This document shows positions 1 through 6,197 of a stretch of 14,701 nt of DNA, piece after piece (the first letter of the stretch is position 1; every line of letters begins with the position of its first letter). This stretch comes from an uncultured bacterium (lineage in GTDB: Bacteria; Bdellovibrionota_C; UBA2361; SZUA-149; CALKYB01), in contig CALIEE010000236.1 of assembly GCA_938022485.1 (NCBI GenBank), forward strand, positions 1 through 14,701, written 5' to 3'. The translations under genes were made by a program, and so were the position numbers. A model generated the notes under the pieces. It was not told the origin of the DNA and made no database searches. It worked only from the letters and a program-made list of their open reading frames with translations.

Positions 1-114
1 GAAAGTAGCTAGCTTCACAAGCTAACCCCTTAAGTTGCTAAAAACTCTAGAGAAAATTTAAAAGAATTATAAGGGTATTTAGATGCTCCAGCCCTCTTTT
101 TTGCTGCGTAAAAG

Positions 115-273
115 CTATCGACAAGAGGAGTCTGAGCAACCGCAACCACCGGCCTTTTTTGATGAACTAAGCCCTTTTAGTTTTTTTAAGTGAGAATAAA
201 GCTGCTTTAATAGATAGAAACCAGCCAAAGCCACCAATACTACAATAATCAACTGTTCAGAATTGGCGCTCAC
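115..273 (-). CDS. FeoB-associated Cys-rich small membrane protein
   Basis: This is a 52-residue protein. I place the start at the GTG at 273-271, which overlaps the feoB stop codon as GTGA (270-273). A GCAGG ribosome-binding site lies about 8 bases upstream, inside the end of feoB, so translation is probably coupled. A longer reading from an ATG at 405 would run through feoB coding sequence and is rejected. One membrane helix (about residues 7-24) is followed by a Lys-rich stretch and a C-terminal cysteine cluster, GGCGCSDSSCR, at residues 42-52. This layout matches the FeoB_associated family, small proteins encoded beside feoB in many bacteria that are thought to help FeoB, possibly by handling iron at the cytoplasmic mouth. 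It is the third and last gene of the feo operon and takes the position that feoC holds in enterobacteria, though it is not similar to FeoC. The precise role is unproven. Confidence 0.8.
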   Translation of the reverse strand: MSANSEQLIIVVLVALAGFYLLKQLYSHLKKLKGLSSSKKAGGCGCSDSSCR

Positions 274-2231
274 AACAGTAAACCTGCAACTCGGTAAGTG
301 ACAAAAGCACCGCCCCAAGCAAGGGCGGTCATGTAAAGAAACATAAATATCGGCCAGCGCCAGGAATTTGTCTCTCGCTTGCAAACCGCTAGAGTGGACA
401 TGCACTGGCAGGCAAAAACATAGAAAACCAAAAGGCCCAGAGCTGCGGCGAGACCAAGTCCCTCTCCGCTTAGGTACTCGGTTTTTAGAAGACTGGTAAG
501 AGACTCTGCAGCCTCTTCTTCACTTTCCAAATTGTAGACTGTTGCCAAGGTGCTTACAAAAACTTCCCTAGCAGCAAAGGAGGCCAAAAGACCAATACCT
601 ATCTTCCAGTCATACCCCAAAGGAGCGATGGCTGGCTCAATAGCTTTACCAAGTTGCCCAGCATAACTTTCCGCTACGGGTGGAGCCTCTCCTCCCTGCA
701 TAGGGTAGCTAGCTAAAAACCAGAGAACTATAGAGCAAGCAAAAATAATGGTTCCAGCGTCTTTGATGAATACCCAAACCCGGTCCAAAACATCTCTAAG
801 AACTAAACTAAGGTTGGGCAGCTTAAGTGGAGGCAGCTCCATCACAAACAATGCTGGCTCTCCCTTAAAGAAAGTTCCTTTTAAAAGCCAAGCAACAAGT
901 CCGGAGAAAACAATTCCTAGAAGATAAAGAGAAAGCATAACCAACCCTTGAACTGATACCACTCCCCCAAGCATAGTTGCTGGAATAAAGGCTGCAATCA
1001 GCAGAGTGTACACCGGAAGCCTAGCACTACAACTCATCAAAGGAGCCACAAGAATAGTAACAAATCGGTCAGTCAAAGAAGGAATACTTCTGGTCGACAT
1101 AATACCGGGAATGGCACAGGCAAAAGAACTGAGCATTGGAATGAAAGAGCGTCCCTGCAAACCAAACTTTCGCATAATACGGTCCATTACAACTGCAGCG
1201 CGGGTTAAGTAACCACTATCCTCAAGCAAGCCAATGAAAAAGAAAAGCATAGCTATTTGTGGGATAAAAATCAGAACACTTCCTACCCCAGCCAACACAC
1301 CGTCTATTAGCAGACTTCGAAGCTGACCTGTGGGAAGAACTGAAGAAAGAAACTCCCCTGCCGCTCCAATGCTTCCGTCAATCAAATCCATCGGTGCGCC
1401 AGCCCAAGTGAAAATTGACTGAAAGATCAAAGCCATCAAAGAGAAAAAGACTACTAGCCCAGACACTTGATGAGTGACAAAACGGTCTATCGCCTCTCTC
1501 GTTTTCTTTAAATTAGGAGCTTCAAAAACTACGCTCTCCTTCACAATTTTATTGATCCAAGCGTAACGAAGAGAAGCAATTTTTGAATAATCCTTGCTCT
1601 GCTTTTCAGCTGGAAACTCGACTACTTGGTCAGAAGAACCCTGGCCAGACAATCCACTTGCCCAAGAAAAGGCCTTAGAGGAGGGCTTGCGGTTATCAAT
1701 TGCTGAAAGAATTTCCGATTTGAGCTGCTCTAAACCTTCCTTTTTATTGGCAGAAAGCTTAACTACCGGAACATCTAGTTTACTCGAAAGCAGGGCTGAG
1801 CGAATCTTAATCCCCCTTTCTTCAGCTAAATCGCTCATATTAAGAACCAAAATCGCAGGCAGCCCTAAGTCGATTAACTCAGAAGCTACAAACAAATTTC
1901 TCTCAATATTGCTTGCATCCGCTACAATAATAATTAGCTCACAGCCCTCGGCTAGGGAGCTTGCCGCAACTTGCTCATCCACCGATTCCCCATCCAGAGT
2001 GTAAACTCCTGGAAGATCAACTAAGCGGCAAGATAGGCTCTCTGATAGCTCCAGCTTACCTTCCTTCTTTTCAACTGTAACACCGGGATAATTGCCAACT
2101 TTGTAGCGAAGACCTGTTAGAGCATTAAAAATCGTTGTCTTACCGCAGTTCGGATTACCTGCTAGCAGAACTAAGGGGTTAGCTGGCTCAACCGCCTCTA
2201 CGGCTCTAACGGTTTGGGCTGACGCGGACAT
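270..2231 (-). CDS. feoB: Ferrous iron transporter FeoB
   Basis: FeoB imports Fe(II) across the inner membrane and carries an N-terminal G-protein domain. That domain is complete in this 653-residue protein: G1 GNPNCGKT at 25-32, a GVTVE switch at 50-54, G3 DLPG at 72-75, G4 NMSD at 131-134 and G5 SANKKEG at 160-166. A linker of about 70 residues leads to two Gate-type membrane regions. These contain the family's Cys signatures, PLMSCSARLP around residue 400 and FACQCMST near the C-terminus. At 653 residues it is shorter than the roughly 770-residue E. coli protein but typical of many shorter FeoBs. The ATG at 2231 lies 12 bases after the feoA stop. Its ribosome-binding site is weak (GAGATAG, far upstream), so coupling to feoA is likely. 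All G motifs are intact and there is no frameshift, so the transporter should be functional. Confidence 0.97.
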   Translation of the reverse strand: MSASAQTVRAVEAVEPANPLVLLAGNPNCGKTTIFNALTGLRYKVGNYPGVTVEKKEGKLELSESLSCRLVDLPGVYTLDGESVDEQVAASSLAEGCELIIIVADASNIERNLFVASELIDLGLPAILVLNMSDLAEERGIKIRSALLSSKLDVPVVKLSANKKEGLEQLKSEILSAIDNRKPSSKAFSWASGLSGQGSSDQVVEFPAEKQSKDYSKIASLRYAWINKIVKESVVFEAPNLKKTREAIDRFVTHQVSGLVVFFSLMALIFQSIFTWAGAPMDLIDGSIGAAGEFLSSVLPTGQLRSLLIDGVLAGVGSVLIFIPQIAMLFFFIGLLEDSGYLTRAAVVMDRIMRKFGLQGRSFIPMLSSFACAIPGIMSTRSIPSLTDRFVTILVAPLMSCSARLPVYTLLIAAFIPATMLGGVVSVQGLVMLSLYLLGIVFSGLVAWLLKGTFFKGEPALFVMELPPLKLPNLSLVLRDVLDRVWVFIKDAGTIIFACSIVLWFLASYPMQGGEAPPVAESYAGQLGKAIEPAIAPLGYDWKIGIGLLASFAAREVFVSTLATVYNLESEEEAAESLTSLLKTEYLSGEGLGLAAALGLLVFYVFACQCMSTLAVCKRETNSWRWPIFMFLYMTALAWGGAFVTYRVAGLLL

Positions 2232-2243
2232 GGCGAGCTACAA

Positions 2244-2558
2244 CTATCTCTCTGCTACTAATATTTGACTAGCTTCAGACAGTCGAAGAGAGAGCTGATA
2301 ACCCAAAGTTGAAACAGAAATTGGGCAACCTAAAGGAGCGCGACCAAGAACTTTAAGCTCTCCACCGCTTACTATTCCCATAGCAGAAAGTTTCCGACAG
2401 AGACTCGGGTTCTGTTCACTCACAGAGCTGATTTCCACCGTTCTACCATCAGCCACTCCATCCAAAGTGGCTTGAACGCTATTCTCCACCAAAGAGATAT
2501 TTGGCTCTTGTTGAGCTTGCTCTCTATCTTCAAGGGCTAGATTTGAAATTGTCTTCAT
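2244..2558 (-). CDS. feoA: FeoA, SH3-like partner of the Fe(II) transporter
   Basis: FeoA is a small cytoplasmic SH3-like protein needed for full FeoB activity. The 104-residue product contains the family core from about residue 30 to 101: LDGVADGRTVEI, then RKLSAMGIVSGGELKVLG, APLGCPISV, and LSLRLSEASQILV. The usual FeoA is about 75-80 residues. Here an N-terminal extension of about 28 mostly polar residues precedes the core. A later start is possible, but no internal ATG with a good ribosome-binding site is visible in that stretch. It is the first gene of the feoA-feoB-small Cys protein operon. It is probably transcribed from a promoter at 2634-2661 in the divergent region shared with the porin gene. 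Confidence 0.93.
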   Translation of the reverse strand: MKTISNLALEDREQAQQEPNISLVENSVQATLDGVADGRTVEISSVSEQNPSLCRKLSAMGIVSGGELKVLGRAPLGCPISVSTLGYQLSLRLSEASQILVAER

Positions 2559-2563
2559 TTTCT

Positions 2564-2589
2564 ATCAACGATTAAGAATCAATGATTAA
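2564..2589 (-). promoter_or_regulatory. 14-bp period direct repeat in the feoA leader
   Basis: Two 12-base copies, ATCAACGATTAA (2564-2575) and ATCAATGATTAA (2578-2589), differ at one base and repeat with a 14-base period just before the feoA start. The second copy also contains the palindrome AATCA-A-TGATT (2577-2587). Side-by-side copies on one helical face plus a palindrome suggest a regulator site downstream of the probable promoter, such as an iron-dependent repressor. TAATCATT on the minus strand resembles the centre of a Fur box, but the flanks do not match well. The repeat is seen directly; the function is inferred. Confidence 0.4.
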
Positions 2590-2633
2590 AAAGAGATTTC
2601 CAAGAGGAACTCCCGGTCTTTTGGAGCGCATTG

Positions 2634-2661
2634 ACTATCATATGATTTAAAATCCAGTCAA
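2634..2661 (-). promoter_or_regulatory. Candidate feoA promoter with overlapping palindrome
   Basis: On the minus strand TTGACT (2661-2656, 5 of 6 to the -35 consensus) and GATAGT (2639-2634, 4 of 6 to the -10) are 16 bases apart. Transcription would begin near 2627, about 70 bases before the feoA ATG. The perfect palindrome ATCATATGAT at 2637-2646 overlaps the -10 and spacer, a typical place for a repressor operator. TTGACT also occurs on the plus strand at 2631-2636, so TTGACT/AGTCAA forms an inverted repeat around this site. Confidence 0.4.
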
Positions 2662-2759
2662 CGACTCACCATATGTTTTTTTTGCTTGATATACCCAACT
2701 GGCTATTGACCTGCCCAACCGAACTAAGCTAAACCACCCGCCTTCAAAAGGGGTTCAGC

Positions 2760-2781
2760 GCGGTATTTAGACTGCCTTTTT
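2760..2781 (+). terminator. Possible weak attenuator in the porin leader
   Basis: GCGGT (2760-2764) can pair with ACTGC (2771-2775) through one G-U pair across a 6-base loop, followed by C and TTTTT (2777-2781). The stem has only five pairs. It sits about 55 bases upstream of the porin start, so it could be an attenuator in the porin leader or a chance structure. Confidence 0.2.
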
Positions 2782-2835
2782 AATTTTATGAGTCGTTATT
2801 TCACCTTTAGAGAATTATTTAAGGATTAAATTAGT

Positions 2836-4026
2836 ATGTTTACTTTGAGCCCTATACGAACCCTCTTCATAATAATTATCTTCGTATCCAACTCAGCAGT
2901 CCATGCTGAAGGACATGACTCAGTAGCTGAGCTAAGACGCGAGATTAATGAGTTAAAACTGAAAATTGCCGAGACCGACGAAAAGGCCGAGGCTGCTATT
3001 GAAGAACTTGAAAATGCGGGAGATAGAACCTCTGACAGCTTTGGTTCAAGTTGGGCTGAGAATACTCAGCTAGGTGGCTACGGTGAACTACACTACAACG
3101 CCGGAAACAGAGACCAAATTGATTTTCATAGATTCGTTCTATTCATCAATCACCAGTTCTCAGAGCGATTGCGCTTTTTCTCTGAGCTTGAAGTTGAACA
3201 CTCATTTGCCGCCGATGGTGCTCCAGGTGCAGTAGAACTCGAGCAGGCTTATCTCGAATTTGATTTGAACGAGAGCAATCGCTTGTTTGGGGGGGTGTTT
3301 CTCATTCCAGTTGGTATTTTAAACGAAGTACATGAACCAGACACCTTTTTTGGCGTCGAGAGAAATCCGGTAGAAAATGCTATCATCCCAACAACATGGT
3401 GGACCGGAGGAATCGGAGCCCGCGGTGAATTCGGTGTTGGAAGTGGATTCTTTTACGACTTGGCTTTTCACTCTGGCTTACGGGTAGACACTGACACATT
3501 TCGCCCAAGAAGCGGAAGACAGAGAGTGGCTGAAGCTGTTGCTGAAGATGGTGCTGCAACTGGACGTCTTAGATGGAAAGGCATCAGTGGAGTGGAGTTG
3601 GGCTTTACAGCTCAATATCAAAATGACCTCGCTCAAGGTGAAGCCTCTGACAAGTCCGATGCCGTGCTCCTTAACGGAAACCTCAATATCAGACGCGGCA
3701 TCTTTGGCCTTCGAGCCCTTTATGCTTACTGGGACATCAACGGTGAAGACGCAGCAGCACTTGGCGCGGATGAACAATTCGGCTGGTATGTAGAGCCATC
3801 ACTTAGGTTCGAGACGGGCATCGGAGACTTAGGTATCTTCGCTCGCTACAATGCCTTTGACAATAGTGCGAACTCAGAAGAAGACTCTGAGAACGAACAA
3901 ATAGATGTTGGTGTCAACTACTGGCCTCACGAGAGAGTTGTTTTAAAAGCTGATGTCGCTTTCATCGACTCAGCCACTGGCGAAGACGATAATCGACTAA
4001 ACTTGGGTATTGGTTACCAATTCTAA
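2836..4026 (+). CDS. Outer-membrane porin with N-terminal coiled coil
   Basis: The 396-residue product has a signal peptide (hydrophobic residues about 9-20, probable cleavage after VHA near residue 24). A charged, heptad-rich coiled coil follows at about 27-62, and then a long beta-barrel of alternating strands. The sequence ends in Phe (GIGYQF), the classic BAM recognition residue. Motifs such as QLGGYGELHYN, DFHRFVLFINHQFSERLRFFSELEVEH and FGGVFLIPVGILNEVHEP resemble phosphate-selective-type (OprO/OprP-like) and related trimeric porins. AAGGA 10 bases before the ATG is the ribosome-binding site. It is the first gene of a plus-strand group with an FMN-binding protein and a PepSY protein, and it is divergent from feoAB. 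This suggests a role in supplying iron or a related substrate to the periplasm. The true solute is unknown, and a perfect terminator separates the gene from the next one. Confidence 0.8.
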   Translation: MFTLSPIRTLFIIIIFVSNSAVHAEGHDSVAELRREINELKLKIAETDEKAEAAIEELENAGDRTSDSFGSSWAENTQLGGYGELHYNAGNRDQIDFHRFVLFINHQFSERLRFFSELEVEHSFAADGAPGAVELEQAYLEFDLNESNRLFGGVFLIPVGILNEVHEPDTFFGVERNPVENAIIPTTWWTGGIGARGEFGVGSGFFYDLAFHSGLRVDTDTFRPRSGRQRVAEAVAEDGAATGRLRWKGISGVELGFTAQYQNDLAQGEASDKSDAVLLNGNLNIRRGIFGLRALYAYWDINGEDAAALGADEQFGWYVEPSLRFETGIGDLGIFARYNAFDNSANSEEDSENEQIDVGVNYWPHERVVLKADVAFIDSATGEDDNRLNLGIGYQF

Positions 4027-4035
4027 CTGCCACAT

Positions 4036-4074
4036 AGAGCAATGGTAGGTCTGATTAACTACCATTGCTCTTTT
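4036..4074 (+). terminator. Strong intrinsic terminator after the porin gene
   Basis: A perfect 13-bp stem, AGAGCAATGGTAG (4036-4048) with CTACCATTGCTCT (4059-4071), encloses a 10-base loop and runs into TTTT (4071-4074). It begins 9 bases after the porin stop. The GTG of the next gene lies only 16 bases beyond, so the hairpin ends at the edge of that gene's ribosome-binding site. It probably keeps porin mRNA high relative to the downstream reductase genes. Confidence 0.88.
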
Positions 4075-4090
4075 ACATAAAAGGTCTAAG

Positions 4091-4630
4091 GTGCAGGCGT
4101 TACCTATAAAGTCTAAACTACTTTCAGCGTTTTTTTTCGCCCTACTCTCCCTGCACGCATCACCTTGCTTAGCGGAAAGAGTCTATCAGCGACCAGAAGA
4201 GTTTATTTTCGAAACATTTAGTGGAGTCTCTCCAGAGGTTCAGTCTCTGATGTTTCTAGGAGATAGAAAAAAGAAAGTTACTAAAATTCTCTCTCGAAAA
4301 CCCAGAAAGTTAAGAATTCGCTACTGGGAAAAAGATGGAAAAACTGCCTGGATCCTTGAAGAGATCGGAAAAACTAAACTAATAACAGCGGGCTTTGTGG
4401 TCGAAGACGGAAAGATTTCTAACAGCAAGGTCCTAGTCTACAGAGAAAGCCACGGAGATGAAGTACGGCATAGCTTCTTTCTAGATCAATTCTTCGGTCT
4501 AAGTTTAAACTCGAATGGTGGCCTCAATGGCAAGGTAGACGGTATCTCAGGCGCTACCTTATCAGTCAGATCCATGAAGAAAATGGCTACCCTGGCCCTC
4601 TTTCTGGATAATGAATCCAAAAAACGATAG
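4091..4630 (+). CDS. Exported FMN-binding (flavinylated) redox protein
   Basis: FMN_bind-family proteins carry FMN attached through a phosphodiester bond to a Thr or Ser by the transferase ApbE, and they move electrons outside the cytoplasm. This 179-residue protein starts at a GTG with AAGG six bases before it. It has a signal peptide (hydrophobic 9-25, likely cleavage near CLA-ER at 28/29). ITAGFVVEDGKI at 98-109 and VYRESHGDEVR at 116-126 are core family segments. DGISGATLS at 150-158 contains the flavinylation motif SGAT-x-S, with Thr156 the expected attachment residue. It lies 37 bases before a PepSY membrane protein, a frequent partner that would supply electrons through the membrane. 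No apbE gene is visible in the window, so the transferase would have to be encoded elsewhere. The family is clear. Reduction of ferric iron is inferred from the divergent feoAB. Confidence 0.88.
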   Translation: MQALPIKSKLLSAFFFALLSLHASPCLAERVYQRPEEFIFETFSGVSPEVQSLMFLGDRKKKVTKILSRKPRKLRIRYWEKDGKTAWILEEIGKTKLITAGFVVEDGKISNSKVLVYRESHGDEVRHSFFLDQFFGLSLNSNGGLNGKVDGISGATLSVRSMKKMATLALFLDNESKKR

Positions 4631-4667
4631 TACTGCTCAGCTCGATTAATCAACAGAAAATCTAACA

Positions 4668-5498
4668 ATGAAGCTAGAAATTTATAAGCCTAGAAAAAAC
4701 AAAGCGCTGAGGACCAGCTATCGCTGGCATCGTTTTATTGGAGTGGTCATTTCTCTTCCAGTTCTTTTAGTATCGATTACCGGAATAGCATTAAACCATG
4801 CCGATAGTTTTGGTCTTAATCGCACGCAGGTTTCAAACTCAACCATTCTCAATCAATACAGAATGGTTCCAGATAAACCAATTATCTCGTTCGAAGACTC
4901 CGGAGTCTGGGTAAGCAAACTTGGCAAACAAGTTTTTCTAAATGGCCAGAGAGTTACATCTTCCCCTGGAAAGCTAGTTGGCTTTCTATCGGATGATAAA
5001 ATCTATCACATACTTACTTCCAAAAACCTGTTACTAATATCGGCTAAAGAAAATCTGCTGATAGATGAACTTGGCTCAGAATCTCTGCCCGAGAACTCAA
5101 CGGGAATCGCAAAAAAAGATGGTTCTGTTTTCGTATCCAACCCCAAAGGAGTTTTCAAACTTTCTGAAAGCAAGGACAGTTTCATTCCAGTGGATCCTTT
5201 TCCCTTTCCAACTAAAGAACTGCTTTCTTTGCCCAAAGAGTTTGAAAGTAAGATTTTTGAAAACTTCAGAGGGGATGGCATCAGTCTGTGGAGAGTTGTG
5301 TTAGATATTCATTCCGGTGCTTTTTTCGGGCGCATTGGTGTGTTACTTGCTGACCTAACAGCCCTAGCTCTGATTTTGCTAACTCTAACTGGCCTCTATA
5401 ACTGGTGGAAAACAGCTGGGCGTGGATTTTGTAAGAAAGCTTGGCCGCCGGTCTGCGAAAAGGAATGTGAGGTCGCAGATGACTGTGAGCATTCCTAA
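4668..5498 (+). CDS. PepSY-type membrane protein with Cys-rich cytosolic tail
   Basis: The 276-residue protein has the two-helix PepSY_TM plan. An N-terminal WHR (20-22) leads into helix 1 (about 23-42) and LNH at 42-44. A periplasmic domain of about 160 residues follows, then DIHSG at 213-217 and helix 2 (about 220-245). His21, His44 and His215 are at positions often conserved in this group and could bind haem or take part in electron transfer. PepSY membrane proteins include siderophore and iron reductases such as FoxB and PiuB, though those have more helices. The unusual part is the C-terminal tail with Cys255, Cys263, Cys267 and Cys273, expected in the cytosol, which might hold an Fe-S cluster or metal. 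The ATG at 4668 has no strong ribosome-binding site, so it probably depends on the upstream FMN-binding gene. The most likely role is to pass electrons to the periplasmic flavoprotein. Confidence 0.8.
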   Translation: MKLEIYKPRKNKALRTSYRWHRFIGVVISLPVLLVSITGIALNHADSFGLNRTQVSNSTILNQYRMVPDKPIISFEDSGVWVSKLGKQVFLNGQRVTSSPGKLVGFLSDDKIYHILTSKNLLLISAKENLLIDELGSESLPENSTGIAKKDGSVFVSNPKGVFKLSESKDSFIPVDPFPFPTKELLSLPKEFESKIFENFRGDGISLWRVVLDIHSGAFFGRIGVLLADLTALALILLTLTGLYNWWKTAGRGFCKKAWPPVCEKECEVADDCEHS

Positions 5499-5583
5499 CT
5501 TAGGGACCTTGCTCACCAAGCTGATTTAAACCAGATTCCAGCCGATCCAGTTGAAAGCTATCGACAAATAAAGCAAGCTACCT

Positions 5584-5620
5584 AAAAAAAAAGAGCCTCC
5601 AGAAAACAACTGAAGACTCT
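5584..5620 (-). terminator. Intrinsic terminator of the small-lipoprotein operon
   Basis: Read on the minus strand, GAGTCTTCAG (5619-5610) pairs with CTGGAGGCTC (5602-5593) with two G-U pairs across a 7-base loop, and is followed by nine T (5592-5584). On the plus strand the same positions would be A-C mismatches and there is no T run after the stem. It therefore serves the minus-strand genes at 5647-6197 rather than the PepSY gene. Confidence 0.8.
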
Positions 5621-5646
5621 CTCTACTACTCTAATTATAACTACTA

Positions 5647-5892
5647 TTAGTAACCGTAGTAACCGCGGTACCTGTTATAATAAGAACGACTAGGATAGTA
5701 ATATCCACCGTAGTGGTACCAACCCTCATGCCCAACCACCGATCTTAAATCTTCTGGTGGATGTTCATACTTGTCAGGCTTCTCCTCAGGCACATGGGTG
5801 GTTTTAGGTCCAATGTTATTTACAGGGTAGTGACTTGAACACCCGGTAAGAAACAATATCGCTAAAACCAAAGCGCTTGAAATTAATTTCAT
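5647..5892 (-). CDS. Small Tyr-rich lipoprotein, function unknown
   Basis: I choose the ATG at 5892 (81 residues). GAGG lies 9 bases upstream of it, whereas an in-frame GTG at 5901 would sit right against that site. A signal sequence with lipobox LTGC (Cys18) marks it as a lipoprotein. Residues 21-50 are Pro/His/charge-rich and probably unstructured. Residues 59-81 hold eleven tyrosines among Gly, Arg and Ser, ending YRGYYGY. Such aromatic Gly/Tyr tails can be adhesive, self-associating or bind sugars or haem. I recognise no family. The start lies 2 bases after the TAA of the preceding lipoprotein gene, so the two are translationally coupled and probably act together at the envelope. Confidence 0.72.
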   Translation of the reverse strand: MKLISSALVLAILFLTGCSSHYPVNNIGPKTTHVPEEKPDKYEHPPEDLRSVVGHEGWYHYGGYYYPSRSYYNRYRGYYGY

Positions 5893-5894
5893 TC

Positions 5895-6197
5895 TTACCA
5901 CCCTCTAAAGAAGTTTCTAATGCTTCGAATCGCTCCAACAGAGTGTCTTGCAGCAGACGCATTCTCATGAATTGCATCTGTAGTTTGACGACGTTTCATA
6001 TTCTCAAGACGAACTTCATCAGCGGCGATAGCCTGTTGCCTACGATACTGTCTGGCTTCCTGTCTTGTTATTTGAGCGCCCTCTTGGCCTCTGTTAGCGT
6101 TGATGTAAGCAGTGTCCTGACCCGCTGTCTTCGGTGTACAAGCCGAGCTTGCAACTAAAAGCGCGCCTACCGCGGCTAAAGAAATTAGTTTTTTCAC
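5895..6197 (-). CDS. Small Arg/Gln-rich lipoprotein, function unknown
   Basis: The start is set by a perfect AGGAGG seven bases before a GTG at 6197-6195, giving 100 residues. A longer reading from an ATG at 6245 would place that site inside the gene and add a Lys-rich stretch before a normal signal peptide. The N-terminus KKLISLAAVGALLVASSAC gives a lipobox with Cys20. The mature part is mostly predicted helix, rich in Arg, Gln and Ala (ITRQEARQYRRQQAIAADEVRLENMKRRQ, about 43-71 in outline), and ends in a basic aromatic tip, NFFRGW. I do not recognise the family. It is the first gene of a coupled pair with the Tyr-rich lipoprotein and shares a terminator at 5584-5620. The basic helix could contact peptidoglycan, LPS or nucleic acid, but nothing in the sequence decides this. 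Confidence 0.72.
   Translation of the reverse strand: MKKLISLAAVGALLVASSACTPKTAGQDTAYINANRGQEGAQITRQEARQYRRQQAIAADEVRLENMKRRQTTDAIHENASAARHSVGAIRSIRNFFRGW

Noticed and set aside
1..114. Small stem TAGCTT/AAGCTA near the left edge and T run at 97-102 as a feo terminator
   Set aside because: The stem is not followed by a T run on either strand in the right place, and I find no convincing gene or terminator in 1-114.
115..405. A 96-residue reading of the FeoB-associated gene from an ATG at 405
   Set aside because: Its first 44 residues lie inside feoB in another frame and look unlike a protein, while the GTG at 273 gives the exact family layout and a ribosome-binding site.
2564..2590. A possible FNR site (TTGAT-N4-ATCAA) before feoA
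   Set aside because: The half-sites are spaced by 5 rather than 4 bases, one half is poor, and the site lies downstream of the probable promoter.
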